NCBI RefSeq assembly: GCF_019048265.1
Contig: NZ_CP077311.1
Location: 2,179,001 to 2,243,000, forward strand
DNA from: Aeromonas sp. FDAARGOS 1405
GTDB taxonomy: Bacteria > Pseudomonadota > Gammaproteobacteria > Enterobacterales > Aeromonadaceae
Length of the DNA: 64,000 nucleotides
Direction: 5' to 3'
A program made the translations under genes and the position numbers. Of this stretch, positions 17,792-27,721 are shown piece after piece. The notes under the pieces were generated by a model that saw nothing but the letters and a program-made list of their open reading frames with translations, had not been told where the DNA came from and did not search any database. How positions within the stretch are numbered: position 1 is the stretch's first letter; every line of letters begins with the position of its first letter.

Positions 17792-18700
17792 TTACTCGGT
17801 CAGGGCGTAAGGCAGGGGTTGCAGGGTGAGGCGGGAGCCTTCGTCCTGCTTGAGGCGGAATTGGGCGTCAGCCTCGGTATCTTTTGGTAGCACGGCGGTG
17901 AGCCACACCTGCCCGGCCTGTTGCCAGGCGTTGAGCACCATGCCGCTACGGCGCCAGTTGTCACCCAGTTGCAGCTCAAGGGTATCGCCGCTGGCGACCT
18001 GCTCGCCGGTAGTGCCCGCCAGCAGGAACAGGGCGCGGTTGTTGGCGCCGCGATATTTGGCGCGAGCCACCGTCTCCTGCCCCATGTAGCAGCCCTTGTT
18101 GAAGCAGATGCCGTCGAGCGCCTGCAGGTTGAGCATCTGCGGGATGAACTCGCCCTGATGCACCGCCTCCATGTGCGGCAGGCCTGCCTTGATCTCGAGC
18201 CCCCACCAGAGGGATTCGTCACCCGCCGGCAGCGCATCGGCCTGCTCACTGCTCACCAGCAGCCAGCGATCCTGTTCGATCTTCACCGCCATGCCGCAAG
18301 CGACCAGGCCGCTCTGCTCCAGACCAAACTGCGCGGCGACCCACGCATCGGTACCCTTGCCAGCCAGGCCGGTGGCGTGGCGTTCGTCGGCGGCAATCTC
18401 GACCTTGGAGAAGACGGCAAATTTTTTCAGCTCCGGCAGCTGGCGCTCCAGCACCGAAGGGGTGGTCAGCAGCAGCAGGCTCTCTTCAAGGCAGAGCAGG
18501 CGAAAATCGCTCCACAGCTTGCCCTTGGGATCACAGTGACCACCCAGCGTGCTCTGCCCCGGTTGCAGGGCGTTGACGTCGCAGGTGACCTGACCTTGCA
18601 GATATTTGACGCGATCCTGACCACTCAGTCGGGTGATGGCTATCTTGGTCAGGGCGAAGCGGGTCGGCTCGGCAGGAAAAACAGGGGGTTGCAGGCTCAC
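17792..18700 (-). CDS. ygfZ: tRNA-modifying / Fe-S repair protein YgfZ
   Basis: YgfZ is a folate-binding, GcvT-like protein that supports the activity of some iron-sulphur enzymes such as MiaB. The 302-residue product has the diagnostic motif KGCYMGQE near residue 205, with the reactive Cys. The start is GTG at 18700; no better ATG lies near the family N-terminus. It is divergent from sdhE, as in E. coli and relatives. Confidence 0.93.
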   Translation of the reverse strand: MSLQPPVFPAEPTRFALTKIAITRLSGQDRVKYLQGQVTCDVNALQPGQSTLGGHCDPKGKLWSDFRLLCLEESLLLLTTPSVLERQLPELKKFAVFSKVEIAADERHATGLAGKGTDAWVAAQFGLEQSGLVACGMAVKIEQDRWLLVSSEQADALPAGDESLWWGLEIKAGLPHMEAVHQGEFIPQMLNLQALDGICFNKGCYMGQETVARAKYRGANNRALFLLAGTTGEQVASGDTLELQLGDNWRRSGMVLNAWQQAGQVWLTAVLPKDTEADAQFRLKQDEGSRLTLQPLPYALTE

Positions 18701-18811
18701 GATGGTATTCCAGAGAGAAAGTATGTGACCTGCATGGTAAAGACGTAACTAATGTTTGTCAGCCGGAAAATCCAGCTGGTACCATCCTCGGGTCTTTGTA
18801 AGGAGAGTTCC

Positions 18812-19081
18812 ATGTTGAGCCCAGTTGAAAAATCCCGCCTGAAGTGGGCCTGCCGCCGTGGCATGCTCGAGCTGGATGTTGTTTTTATGCCCTTTTTCGA
18901 ACACGAGTTCGACTCCCTGAGCGAAGCCGATCAGCAGACCTTTATCCGCCTGCTGGAGAGCGATGATCCGGACCTGTTCCGCTGGACCATGGGGCACGCA
19001 GTGCCGGCCGATCCCGCCTTCAGCGCCATGATCAAGATGATCCTGGAGCGCAATCAGGCCCGTCACGACCGTCAGGCCTGA
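18812..19081 (+). CDS. sdhE: FAD assembly factor SdhE
   Basis: SdhE helps attach FAD covalently to the flavoprotein subunits of succinate dehydrogenase and fumarate reductase. The 89-residue protein (E. coli 88) has the conserved RRGMLELD motif near residues 14-21, where the RGxxE residues contact the flavoprotein, and the C-terminal half is helical. ATG 18812 follows AAGGAGAG. It is followed at once by the ygfX-like gene, whose GTG start is 4 bases beyond the stop. Confidence 0.95.
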   Translation: MLSPVEKSRLKWACRRGMLELDVVFMPFFEHEFDSLSEADQQTFIRLLESDDPDLFRWTMGHAVPADPAFSAMIKMILERNQARHDRQA

Positions 19082-19085
19082 TGCC

Positions 19086-19493
19086 GTGGAGCGGGTGATC
19101 ATCCCTGTTCACCCCTCCCGCCATCAGCAATATTTGCTGGTGGCCCTCTTTCTGTTGCTGCTCTGGCCGGTGGCTGGCCTGATTGCCGGTTGGCTGTGGG
19201 CGCTGTTGCTGCCCGTCTGGCTGGTGGCGCTCTGGCTGAGCTGGCGCTCCCTCGCCGCGCCCCCGTTCGAGCTTGTCTGGGATGGCCAGTGGCTACAGTG
19301 GCAAGGTCGTCGCTATCAGCTCGACAAGAAAAGCCGCATTCTGCCCGGTGTGCTCAGGCTGGCGCTTTGTCCCGATCCGCAAGAGAGTGGAGCCGTGTCG
19401 CCACGGCAATTGTGGCTCTTCTCCGACGCCCTTCCCCCCGAACATTACCGCCTGCTGGCGCGAGCCATCCACTTTCTGCCATCCCGGCGCTGA
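19086..19493 (+). CDS. ygfX: YgfX-like inner membrane protein
   Basis: A 135-residue protein with two closely spaced membrane helices at residues 16-55 (YLLVALFLLLLWPVAG and LWALLLPVWLVALWL) and a cytosolic C-terminal domain. It starts with GTG at 19086, 4 bases after the sdhE stop; the ATG overlapping that stop is in another frame and ends after five codons. E. coli YgfX (CptA) sits in the same place next to sdhE and was reported as a toxin acting on cytoskeletal proteins, a role that is debated. The sequence is weakly conserved, so the assignment leans on topology and position. Confidence 0.75.
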   Translation: MERVIIPVHPSRHQQYLLVALFLLLLWPVAGLIAGWLWALLLPVWLVALWLSWRSLAAPPFELVWDGQWLQWQGRRYQLDKKSRILPGVLRLALCPDPQESGAVSPRQLWLFSDALPPEHYRLLARAIHFLPSRR

Positions 19494-19583
19494 CGCCTGC
19501 TTCCCGTGATAACCATGTGCTGATTTATCGCGATAAGCTGCTGCCATGTGGCTGGCGGCACTCTTTTTGTGGCTGAAAAGCGG

Positions 19584-19618
19584 TTGAAAACAAGTGACCC
19601 CGCCGGGGCGGGGTCACT
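19584..19618 (-). terminator. Terminator of nadB
   Basis: A perfect 12-bp GC-rich stem (19593-19604 with 19607-19618) is followed on the minus strand by TGTTTTC. It lies 31 bases beyond the nadB stop. Confidence 0.75.
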
Positions 19619-19648
19619 GATTGGTGCAACGCTTTGCGGGAAGGGGGA

Positions 19649-21256
19649 TTAATCCCGCTCCGGGGTCAGCACGGTCGGTTTGGAGTCCGGCAGCATATCC
19701 GGATAATCCAGGTTGTAGTGCAGGCCGCGGGACTCCTTGCGCTGCAGAGCGCAGTTGACGATAAGCTCGGCCACCTGCAGCAGGTTGCGCAGCTCCAGCA
19801 GGTTGTTGGAGACGCGGAAGTTGGCGTAGTACTCCTGCACCTCCTGCTTGAGCAGGTCGATGCGGCGCTTGGCGCGGGCCAGGCGTTTGTTGGTACGCAC
19901 TATCCCCACGTAGTCCCACATCATCAACCGCAGCTCGTGCCAGTTGTGCTGGATCACCACCAGTTCGTCGGAATCTTCCACCTTGCTCTCGTCCCACACC
20001 GGCAGGCGCGGCGGCTCCACACTCATCGGCAGCTTGGCCAGAATGTCGGCCCCCGCCTGATGGGCATAGACCACGCATTCCAGCAGGGAGTTGGAGGCCA
20101 TGCGGTTGGCACCGTGCAGCCCGGTGTAGGTCACTTCACCGATGGCGTAGAGGCCGGGAATATCGGTCTGGCCGTTGCTGTCGATCATCACTCCGCCACA
20201 GGTGTAGTGGGCGGCTGGGACGATGGGCATCGGTTCCTTGGTGATGTCGATACCGACCGCAAGGCAGCGCTCATAAATGGTCGGGAAGTGCTTGATGATG
20301 AAATCGGCCGGTTTGTGGCTGATATCCAGATACATGCAATCCGCCCCGAGCCGCTTCATCTCGTGGTCGATGGCGCGAGCGACGATATCGCGTGGCGCCA
20401 GTTCGGCCCGCTCGTCAAACTCCGGCATAAAGCGGCTGCCGTCCGGGCGGCGCAGATAGGCCCCCTCGCCACGCAGTGCTTCGGTCAGCAGGAAGTTGGG
20501 ATCATCCGGGTGGAACAGGCTGGTGGGGTGGAACTGGTTGAACTCCAGGTTCGCCACCCGGCAGCCGGCCCGCCACGCCATGGCGATGCCATCGCCAGAG
20601 CTCACATCGGGGTTGGAGGTGTACTGGTAGACCTTGGAAGCACCGCCGGTGGCCAGTGCCACGAAGCGGGCGCGGATCACCTCGACCTGCTCGGCGTTGC
20701 GGTTCCAGACGTAGGCGCCCAGCACCTTGTTGCCCGGCAGGCCGAGCTTGCGGGTGGTGATGAGGTCGACCGCGTTGAAGCGCTCCATCAGCTGGATGTT
20801 GGGGTGAGCGCGCACCTGATCGATCAGGGTGAGCTGTACCGCCTTGCCGGTGGCATCCGCCGCGTGGAAGATGCGGCGATGGCTGTGGCCCCCTTCCCGG
20901 GTGAGGTGGTATTGGGACTCGCCCTCGGCGTTCTCCTCCTGATCGAAGGGGACCCCCTGCTGAATGAGCCACTGGATGGACTCGCGGGCGTGGCGAGCGG
21001 TGAACTCGACCACTGCTGGGTCACACAACCCGGCGCCCGCGTTGAGCGTGTCGCTCACGTGGGATTCGATGCTGTCGGTTTCGTCGAAAACGGCAGCGAT
21101 GCCTCCTTGCGCATAGAAAGTGGCCCCTTCACTGATGGGCCCCTTGCTCAGAACCAGGACTTTGGCATGGTCTGCCAATCGCAACGCGAGGGACAAACCA
21201 GCGGCACCGCTGCCAATGATCAGTACATCGCAAAGGTATTCAACACTTGCTTTCAT
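19649..21256 (-). CDS. nadB: L-aspartate oxidase NadB
   Basis: NadB oxidises L-aspartate to iminoaspartate, the first step of de novo NAD synthesis, using FAD. The 535-residue product shows [17 protein letters not shown] (FAD-binding) near residue 9, AQGGIAAV, the HPTSLF active-site segment and the CGGV/GLYAIGE region. The C-terminal helical domain is complete. ATG 21256 fits the family N-terminus; an alternative ATG three codons upstream (21265) is equally possible since neither has a strong Shine-Dalgarno. It is divergent from rpoE, as in many gammaproteobacteria. Confidence 0.95.
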   Translation of the reverse strand: MKASVEYLCDVLIIGSGAAGLSLALRLADHAKVLVLSKGPISEGATFYAQGGIAAVFDETDSIESHVSDTLNAGAGLCDPAVVEFTARHARESIQWLIQQGVPFDQEENAEGESQYHLTREGGHSHRRIFHAADATGKAVQLTLIDQVRAHPNIQLMERFNAVDLITTRKLGLPGNKVLGAYVWNRNAEQVEVIRARFVALATGGASKVYQYTSNPDVSSGDGIAMAWRAGCRVANLEFNQFHPTSLFHPDDPNFLLTEALRGEGAYLRRPDGSRFMPEFDERAELAPRDIVARAIDHEMKRLGADCMYLDISHKPADFIIKHFPTIYERCLAVGIDITKEPMPIVPAAHYTCGGVMIDSNGQTDIPGLYAIGEVTYTGLHGANRMASNSLLECVVYAHQAGADILAKLPMSVEPPRLPVWDESKVEDSDELVVIQHNWHELRLMMWDYVGIVRTNKRLARAKRRIDLLKQEVQEYYANFRVSNNLLELRNLLQVAELIVNCALQRKESRGLHYNLDYPDMLPDSKPTVLTPERD

Positions 21257-21347
21257 AAGTATCATTGGCCTGGATTAAGAACTGGCACCATGGTAGCCCA
21301 AGCGAGGGCGAGGATGCAGCCTGCATCACATTTTTTTCAATTGAAGC

Positions 21348-21374
21348 GAACTTTCTCTGATTCTCCCTGTCTGA
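21348..21374 (+). promoter_or_regulatory. Sigma-E-dependent promoter of rpoE
   Basis: GAACTT (21348-21353) and TCTGA (21370-21374) are separated by exactly 16 bases, a full match to the known sigma-E consensus. It lies 64 bases before the rpoE start codon and implies autoregulation of the rpoE-rseABC operon. Confidence 0.9.
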
Positions 21375-21438
21375 ACTTGTGCGCTTAGGAAGGGCCGGAA
21401 AAGAAAAACGATAACCTGATGGGGGTTTTACGGCTCTG

Positions 21439-22020
21439 ATGAGCGACCAGAATCTACTGGACGAACAGCTGGTTGAACGGGTCCAGCGCGGCGATAAAGC
21501 AGCTTTCAACCTGTTGGTAAAAAAATACCAGCATAAGGTGGTCAACCTGGTTGCCAGGTATGTCAACAATCCCGGTGATGTGCCCGATGTGGCGCAAGAG
21601 GCCTTTATAAAAGCCTACCGTGCATTGCCGACATTCCGTGGCGAAAGTGCTTTTTACACCTGGTTGTACCGAATTGCCGTGAACACGGCGAAGAATTATC
21701 TCACCTCCCAGGGGCGCAGGCCGCCCAGCAGTGATGTGGAGGCTGACGAAGCGGAGTCTTATGGTGGTGGTGAAGCCTTGCAAGAGGTCTCAACCCCTGA
21801 AAACCTGGCGCTGACTGACGAGATCAAACGTACCGTGTTTTCAGCCATAGAGGCATTGCCGGAAGACCTGAGGACAGCTATCACCCTCCGCGAACTGGAA
21901 GGGCTGAGCTACGAAGAGATTGCCGAAATCATGGATTGCCCTGTGGGTACGGTCAGATCCCGTATCTTCCGGGCGAGGGAAGCAATCGATAAAAAGCTGC
22001 AACCTCTGATCGAGAATTAA
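21439..22020 (+). CDS. rpoE: RNA polymerase sigma-E factor RpoE
   Basis: This 193-residue extracytoplasmic-function sigma factor directs the envelope stress response. Region 2 spans about residues 20-95 (RYVNNPGDVPDVAQEAF, then FYTWLYRIAVN for -10 recognition). Region 4 spans 130-185 (LPEDLRTAITLRELEGLSYE with a helix-turn-helix continuing to GTVRSRIFRARE). It is close in sequence and length to E. coli RpoE (191 residues). It is followed after 22 bases by its anti-sigma factor gene, and its own promoter matches the sigma-E consensus. Confidence 0.97.
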   Translation: MSDQNLLDEQLVERVQRGDKAAFNLLVKKYQHKVVNLVARYVNNPGDVPDVAQEAFIKAYRALPTFRGESAFYTWLYRIAVNTAKNYLTSQGRRPPSSDVEADEAESYGGGEALQEVSTPENLALTDEIKRTVFSAIEALPEDLRTAITLRELEGLSYEEIAEIMDCPVGTVRSRIFRAREAIDKKLQPLIEN

Positions 22021-22042
22021 CTGGGGAAAGACGGGTTAACTT

Positions 22043-22648
22043 ATGGCAAATAAAGAGCAAATCTCTGCCCTGATGGATGGTGAGCTGAGTGACGCAGAGG
22101 TACTGAACGAGCTGGAGATGGACTCCGACTTGCAAGATACTTGGGGTCGTTACCACCTGATCGGCGATGCCATGCGGGGTGACCTGCCGGTCAATCTGCA
22201 ACTGGATCTCAGTGACAGCATCATGACTGCGCTGGAGGATGAGCCCACCATACTGGCACCCAAGCCGGTTGAGACTGCGTCGGTGGTACAACCGGTCGTT
22301 GCACCGATCAAGACAGATTCCAACAATGTGGTGCCCCTGTTTCGTCGGGTCGGCCAGCAGCTGGGACAATATGCCATTGCCGCCTCCGTGGCCGCCGCTG
22401 TTATCTTCGGAGTGCAGCATTATCAGGGACAGGATGGCGTTCCGGCCAATCCGGTGCTCAATACCATTCCAATCGGTGGCAGCGCGGCGCCTGTGAGCGT
22501 CCATTATCCGCAACAGGATGGTGCCCGTGCCCGTCAGCAAGGTCTGACCGAACAGCAGATGCAGGAACAGCGGGAGCGGATCAACGCCTTCCTGCGTGAC
22601 CACCAGTTGCAACAACGCCTGTTGCAAGACAGGCAGAACCAACAATAA
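22043..22648 (+). CDS. rseA: Anti-sigma-E factor RseA
   Basis: RseA holds sigma-E at the inner membrane until it is cut by DegS and RseP. The 201-residue protein starts with the cytosolic sigma-binding domain (KEQISALMDGELSD). It crosses the membrane once around residues 110-130 (LGQYAIAASVAAAVIFGVQH) and has a periplasmic tail rich in Gln and Arg. The order rpoE-rseA-rseB-rseC is standard. Confidence 0.94.
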   Translation: MANKEQISALMDGELSDAEVLNELEMDSDLQDTWGRYHLIGDAMRGDLPVNLQLDLSDSIMTALEDEPTILAPKPVETASVVQPVVAPIKTDSNNVVPLFRRVGQQLGQYAIAASVAAAVIFGVQHYQGQDGVPANPVLNTIPIGGSAAPVSVHYPQQDGARARQQGLTEQQMQEQRERINAFLRDHQLQQRLLQDRQNQQ

Positions 22649-22669
22649 CGAGTCGTCAGGGATATCAAC

Positions 22670-23650
22670 GTGCGCCAGTACAGCCGTATTTTACTGGCCT
22701 CTCTCCTGCTGATCAGTGCCAAGGCCTCGGCCGACGATAAGTCGGCCGAGGCCTTGTTGCAGCAGATGCAGAGTGCCGTGCAGCAACAGAACTTCGAATT
22801 GTCCATGGTCAAGGCCCGTCAGGGACGTCTTGAACCGATCCGCATCAGCCATGCCGTGATCGATGGCAAGGAGGTAGCCCATCTCAGCTATCTCGATGGC
22901 AAGGCGATCGAGTATCTCCAGCGTCAGAACGAGTACACCTTCTTTGAAAACAGCCATGATCCCTACACCCTGAAGGATGCCCGCTTTCCCGGTATCTGGT
23001 CGACCCTGGTGAAGATGCCGTTGGCACAGGTGCTGGAGAGTTATGATCCTGTGCTTGCTGGCCGTAGCCGGGTGGCCGGCGAGGTCGCTCAAGTCGTCAG
23101 GTTGGTTCCCAAGGAAGCTGACAAATATGGCTTTGTGCTCTGGATTGACGAACGTAGTCACCTGTTGCTGCGAGTCGACATGGTGGAGCGGGAGGGCAAT
23201 CTGGTGGAGCAGATGCTGGGGGTGGATCTGCAATTGCAACAAAAACCGTCCCCATGGCTGGTAAAGCTGGCCAACAGCAAGCAGCCCTCGGCGCTGGCGC
23301 TGGAGGATGCCTATCCTGCACCGCAACAGCAGTTGAACTGGCAGATCACCTGGTTGCCCGATGGCTTCAAGGTGCTGTCGCAAGACCGGCACCAGCTGGT
23401 GACCACCAGTGTACCGGTGGATTACATGATGCTCTCCGATGGCCTGGTGGATCTCTCGGTCTACGTCTCTCGGGTCGATCCCAAGCAGGCGGTGCGCCAG
23501 CAGCTGATCCGCCAGGGGGCGACCTCGCTGGTGAGCTACGTCAACGAGGTGGGGGTCGAGATCACCGTGGTTGGGGAAGTGCCTGCCGAGACAGCCAAAC
23601 GCATCGCCGAGTCGGTGCAGCCGCTGGCTCGCAACGAAGCGGTGCAGTGA
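22670..23650 (+). CDS. rseB: Sigma-E regulatory protein RseB
   Basis: RseB is a periplasmic protein that shields RseA from DegS and senses mislocalised lipoproteins or LPS. The 326-residue product begins with a signal peptide (SRILLASLLLISAKASA). Two beta-rich domains follow, a LolA-like N-terminal domain to about residue 210 and a smaller C-terminal domain. The start is GTG at 22670, 21 bases after rseA. Confidence 0.93.
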   Translation: MRQYSRILLASLLLISAKASADDKSAEALLQQMQSAVQQQNFELSMVKARQGRLEPIRISHAVIDGKEVAHLSYLDGKAIEYLQRQNEYTFFENSHDPYTLKDARFPGIWSTLVKMPLAQVLESYDPVLAGRSRVAGEVAQVVRLVPKEADKYGFVLWIDERSHLLLRVDMVEREGNLVEQMLGVDLQLQQKPSPWLVKLANSKQPSALALEDAYPAPQQQLNWQITWLPDGFKVLSQDRHQLVTTSVPVDYMMLSDGLVDLSVYVSRVDPKQAVRQQLIRQGATSLVSYVNEVGVEITVVGEVPAETAKRIAESVQPLARNEAVQ

Positions 23651-23741
23651 GTCCATGTTCTGGGTTCACAGTAGTGTGCGGCTTGCCGTTGGCTGTGAGT
23701 CGTGTTCAGATCCTGCCATTGCATGAGCACGAGGTGTTGCC

Positions 23742-24212
23742 GTGAATGAGATGAGTGAAGAGCTGGCGACCGTGGTGGCCATTGAGGGTGACCATGCCTG
23801 GGTGGAGTGCGAGCGTCGCTCCGCCTGCAGTGGTTGTCAGCAGCAATCCAACTGCGGTACCGGCACCGTGGCCAAGGCGTTTCCCCTGAAAGCTCCACGC
23901 TTGCGAGTCAGGCTGACCGCCGAGGTGCGGGTTGGCCAGCAAGTGAGGCTCGGTATCCCGCAAGAGAGTCTGCTGCGCGGGGCTGCGCTGGTCTATGTGC
24001 TGCCGCTTTTCTGTCTGTTGGCCGGCGCCTTGCTGGGGCAGCTCTGCCTAGCGCCGCTGCTCTCGGGGGGGGAGGGGATTACCATTCTCTGCTGCCTGCT
24101 GGGGGGCGTGCTGGGCTTTTTACTGGTTCGTTACTTTTCCAACCGCCTGGATCAGGGGCGCTACGGCCCGCAGATGCTCGGCGTCGTGGTCCCTGTCCGC
24201 ATCCTCCCCTGA
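23742..24212 (+). CDS. rseC: SoxR-reducing system / sigma-E regulator RseC
   Basis: A 156-residue inner membrane protein. The N-terminal domain holds the four-Cys cluster C23, C29, C32 and C38 (CERRSACSGCQQQSNC), which can bind an iron-sulphur centre in related proteins. Two membrane helices follow at about 80-105 and 110-130. RseC takes part in reducing SoxR and has a minor effect on sigma-E. I chose GTG 23742 because GAGG lies 7 bases upstream; ATG 23751 is the alternative. It is last in the rpoE operon, 91 bases after rseB. Confidence 0.9.
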   Translation: MNEMSEELATVVAIEGDHAWVECERRSACSGCQQQSNCGTGTVAKAFPLKAPRLRVRLTAEVRVGQQVRLGIPQESLLRGAALVYVLPLFCLLAGALLGQLCLAPLLSGGEGITILCCLLGGVLGFLLVRYFSNRLDQGRYGPQMLGVVVPVRILP

Positions 24213-24328
24213 CTGAACAGGCGCTATTTCACTGGCGCTGGCGACTAAAGAATGGCCGTCAGCCGGGTTATCCAGTAAAATCGCGCCTCCATAACTGACC
24301 TTAACTAATTTTGAGTGACTCTTGCTCG

Positions 24329-26122
24329 ATGAAACACATTCGTAACTTTTCGATTATTGCGCACATCGACCACGGTAAATCGACCCTGTCGGACCGTCTG
24401 ATCCAGACTTGCGGTGGCTTGTCCGACCGCGAGATGCAGGCTCAGGTGCTTGACTCCATGGATCTGGAGCGCGAGCGCGGCATTACCATCAAAGCACAGA
24501 GTGTGACCCTGAACTACCAGGCACAAGACGGTAACACCTACCAGCTGAACTTTATCGACACCCCGGGCCACGTGGATTTCTCCTACGAGGTCTCCCGCTC
24601 TTTGGCGGCCTGTGAAGGGGCGCTGCTGGTGGTGGATGCCGGCCAGGGGGTTGAGGCACAGACTCTGGCCAACTGCTACACCGCCATGGAAATGGATCTG
24701 GAAGTGGTGCCGGTGCTGAACAAGATTGACCTGCCGGCCGCAGAACCCGAGCGAGTTGCCGAGGAGATCGAAGACATCGTCGGTATCGATGCGGTCGATG
24801 CGGTGCGCTGCTCCGCCAAGACTGGTCTGGGTGTTGATCTGGTGCTGGAAGAGATCGTCGCCAAGATCCCGGCGCCGGAAGGTGACCCGGATGCCCCGCT
24901 GCAGGCGCTGATCATCGACTCCTGGTTCGACTCCTATCTGGGTGTTGTCTCTTTGGTGCGGATCAAGAACGGTTCCCTGAAGAAGAACGACAAGATCAAG
25001 GTGATGAGCACCGGTCAGGTGTGGGGTGTCGATCGTATCGGTATCTTCACGCCCAAGCAGGTGGATACCCAGGGTCTGGGCTGTGGCGAGGTAGGTTGGG
25101 TTGTCTGCGGTATCAAGGACATCCACGGCGCGCCGGTGGGCGATACCCTGACTCAGGCCAAGAACGGTGCTGACAAGGCGCTGGCTGGCTTCAAGAAGGT
25201 GAAGCCGCAGGTTTATGCGGGTCTGTTCCCCATCTCCAGCGATGACTACGAGTCGTTCCGTGACGCCCTCGACAAGCTCTCCCTGAACGATGCCTCCCTG
25301 TTCTTCGAACCGGAGAGCTCCACGGCGCTGGGCTTCGGCTTCCGTTGCGGCTTCCTCGGCATGCTGCACATGGAGATCATTCAGGAGCGTCTGGAGCGTG
25401 AATACGATCTGGATCTGATCACCACGGCGCCGACCGTAGTGTACGAGATCGAGCTGACCGACGGCTCCACCATCCATATCGACAGCCCGGCCCAGATGCC
25501 CGCCATCACCAGCATCAAGGAGATGCGCGAGCCGATCGCCGAGTGTCATATCCTGCTGCCGCAGGAGTACATGGGCAACGTGATCACCCTCTGTATCGAG
25601 AAGCGTGGCGTGCAGACCAACATGGTCTACCACGGCAAGCAGGTGGCACTGACCTATGAAATCCCGATGGCGGAAGTGGTGCTCGACTTCTTCGACCGTC
25701 TGAAATCCACCAGTCGTGGTTACGCCTCGCTGGATTACGGCTTCAAGCGTTTCGAAACCTCCGACATGGTCCGTCTGGACATCATGATCAACGGTGAGCG
25801 GGTCGATGCCCTGGCCATCATCACCCACAAGGACAACGCCCAGTATCGCGGTCGTCAGGTGGTGGAGAAGATGCGTGAGCTGATCCCGCGCCAGATGTTC
25901 GATATCGCCATTCAGGCGGCTATCGGCAACCAGATCATCGCTCGCAGCACCGTCAAGGCTCTGCGTAAAGACGTAACCGCCAAGTGTTACGGTGGTGACG
26001 TGAGTCGTAAGAAGAAACTGCTGAACAAGCAGAAAGAAGGTAAGAAGCGGATGAAGTCCCTCGGCCGTGTCGACGTGCCGCAGGAAGCCTTCCTCGCGAT
26101 TCTCCACGTCGGAAAGGATTAA
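24329..26122 (+). CDS. lepA: Elongation factor 4 (LepA)
   Basis: LepA is a ribosome-associated GTPase related to EF-G that assists initiation or back-translocation. The 597-residue protein has the G1 motif AHIDHGKST (residues 11-19), G3 DTPGHVD, G4 NKID, EF-G-like domains II, III and V, and the unique LepA C-terminal domain with [16 protein letters not shown] 24329 gives the standard [16 protein letters not shown] start; the longer frame from 24311 would need a TTG start. It is followed 3 bases later by lepB, as in E. coli. Confidence 0.97.
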   Translation: MKHIRNFSIIAHIDHGKSTLSDRLIQTCGGLSDREMQAQVLDSMDLERERGITIKAQSVTLNYQAQDGNTYQLNFIDTPGHVDFSYEVSRSLAACEGALLVVDAGQGVEAQTLANCYTAMEMDLEVVPVLNKIDLPAAEPERVAEEIEDIVGIDAVDAVRCSAKTGLGVDLVLEEIVAKIPAPEGDPDAPLQALIIDSWFDSYLGVVSLVRIKNGSLKKNDKIKVMSTGQVWGVDRIGIFTPKQVDTQGLGCGEVGWVVCGIKDIHGAPVGDTLTQAKNGADKALAGFKKVKPQVYAGLFPISSDDYESFRDALDKLSLNDASLFFEPESSTALGFGFRCGFLGMLHMEIIQERLEREYDLDLITTAPTVVYEIELTDGSTIHIDSPAQMPAITSIKEMREPIAECHILLPQEYMGNVITLCIEKRGVQTNMVYHGKQVALTYEIPMAEVVLDFFDRLKSTSRGYASLDYGFKRFETSDMVRLDIMINGERVDALAIITHKDNAQYRGRQVVEKMRELIPRQMFDIAIQAAIGNQIIARSTVKALRKDVTAKCYGGDVSRKKKLLNKQKEGKKRMKSLGRVDVPQEAFLAILHVGKD

Positions 26123-26125
26123 TAG

Positions 26126-27049
26126 ATGGCAAGCACGTTTTCCCTGATCCTGGTGGTGGTCTGCGCGATCACCGGTGTTATCTGGTGTCTGGACAAGATG
26201 ATTTGGTCCAAGCAGCGCGCCGCCAAGATTGCCGTGGCTCGTGCCCATGGCGGTGCCCACCTGGATGAGAAGACTCTGGCCAAGGTCGCCCCCGTGCCGG
26301 TCTGGATTGAGCAGACCGCCGGGGTCTTCCCGGTCATCACCTTTGTGCTGATCCTGCGTTCGTTCATTTTTGAACCGTTCCAGATCCCGTCAGGTTCCAT
26401 GATGCCCACCCTGCTGGTGGGCGACTTCATCCTGGTGGAAAAATTTGCCTATGGTCTGCGGGATCCGGTGACCAACACCAAGTTCCTCGAGACTGGCGAA
26501 CCCAAACGCGGCGACGTGGTGGTGTTCAAGTATCCCCTTGAACCGCGCGTTGACTACATCAAGCGGGTGGTCGGCATGCCGGGTGATCGGGTCATCTATC
26601 GCAACAAGGAGCTGATGATCCGGCCCAAGTGCGAGGAGCAGGAAGGGAAAACGTGCCCGGGCTTCAAGAAGCTCGACGTCAAGTTTGAACAAAGAGGCGA
26701 ATTTACCCAGATGGGGATCCCCCTTGACCGCTATACCGAGCAGTTGGGTGATGTCTCCCACGAGACCCTGCGCAATCCGCTGATGCCCGACATGGTTGGT
26801 CGTTACTATCGCCAGCCCGGCACCTACCCCGACGAGTGGGTGGTACCGGAAGGCCAGTATTTCGTGATGGGCGACAACCGCGACAACAGCACCGACAGCC
26901 GCTTCTGGGGCTTTGTGCCCGAGCAGAATCTGGTCGGCAAGGCGGTCGCTATCTGGATAAGTTTTGAATTCGAGCGCGAAGAAGGCTCCCTGCTGCCAAG
27001 TTGGGTACCGACAGGTGTGCGCTTCAACCGCATTGGCGGAATCAAGTAA
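26126..27049 (+). CDS. lepB: Signal peptidase I LepB
   Basis: LepB cleaves signal peptides of exported proteins at the periplasmic face of the inner membrane. The 307-residue protein has two N-terminal membrane helices (residues 4-22 and 66-80). The catalytic Ser91 lies in IPSGSMMPTLL, the general-base Lys146 in YIKRVVGMPGD, and box E in GDNRDNSTDSRFWG. It lies between lepA (3-base gap) and rnc, whose ATG follows its stop directly. Confidence 0.96.
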   Translation: MASTFSLILVVVCAITGVIWCLDKMIWSKQRAAKIAVARAHGGAHLDEKTLAKVAPVPVWIEQTAGVFPVITFVLILRSFIFEPFQIPSGSMMPTLLVGDFILVEKFAYGLRDPVTNTKFLETGEPKRGDVVVFKYPLEPRVDYIKRVVGMPGDRVIYRNKELMIRPKCEEQEGKTCPGFKKLDVKFEQRGEFTQMGIPLDRYTEQLGDVSHETLRNPLMPDMVGRYYRQPGTYPDEWVVPEGQYFVMGDNRDNSTDSRFWGFVPEQNLVGKAVAIWISFEFEREEGSLLPSWVPTGVRFNRIGGIK

Positions 27050-27721
27050 ATGAATATCAAGATGAACAGACTGCAGTCCCGTCTCGGGCATGTTTTTGCG
27101 GATCTGGAACTGTTGACCCGGGCGCTGACTCACCGCAGCGCCGGTTCCCGTCACAATGAGCGACTGGAATTTCTGGGTGACTCTATTTTGAGTCTGGTGA
27201 TTGCCGACGATCTGTTCCACCGCTTCCCGCAAGCGGCGGAAGGGGATCTCAGCCGGATGCGCGCCACCCTGGTGCGCGAGAAGACCCTGGCCGAACTGGG
27301 CCGGGAGTTTGATCTCGGGGAGCACCTGATCCTCGGCCCCGGCGAACTCAAGAGCGGCGGTTTTCGCCGCGAATCCATTCTGGCCGACACGGTCGAGGCG
27401 GTGATCGGTGCCGTCTATCTGGATACCAATCTTGAGACGGTGCGGACACTGTTGCTGAGCTGGTATGCCAGCCGCCTGGAAGAGATCAAGCCGGGCATCG
27501 AGCAGAAAGATCCCAAGACCCGTCTGCAAGAAATTTTGCAGGGAAGCCGCAAATCCCTGCCGACCTACACTGTGACCAACGTCAAGGGCGAGGCACACAA
27601 CCAGGAGTTCACCGTCCAGTGTGACGTGGAAGGTCTGGATGGTCCCCTCGTCGGGGTCGGCACCAGCCGTCGCAAGGCCGAACAGGCCGCTGCGCAGCAA
27701 GCATTGGAAAAACTGTCATGA
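27050..27721 (+). CDS. rnc: Ribonuclease III
   Basis: RNase III cuts double-stranded RNA in rRNA processing and mRNA control. The 223-residue protein has the signature [14 protein letters not shown] (from residue 38, with metal ligands E40 and D44), a second acidic cluster [13 protein letters not shown], and a C-terminal dsRNA-binding domain from about residue 150. The start ATG abuts the lepB stop. The stop overlaps the era start as ATGA. Confidence 0.96.
   Translation: MNIKMNRLQSRLGHVFADLELLTRALTHRSAGSRHNERLEFLGDSILSLVIADDLFHRFPQAAEGDLSRMRATLVREKTLAELGREFDLGEHLILGPGELKSGGFRRESILADTVEAVIGAVYLDTNLETVRTLLLSWYASRLEEIKPGIEQKDPKTRLQEILQGSRKSLPTYTVTNVKGEAHNQEFTVQCDVEGLDGPLVGVGTSRRKAEQAAAQQALEKLS

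Noticed and set aside
19634..21388. A 584-codon plus-strand frame opposite nadB
   Set aside because: nadB on the minus strand has all its family motifs; the plus frame crosses the nadB/rpoE promoter region and has no start signals.
24305..26260. A 651-codon reverse-strand open frame across lepA
   Set aside because: It is an antisense shadow with no recognisable protein features; lepA is unmistakable on the plus strand.
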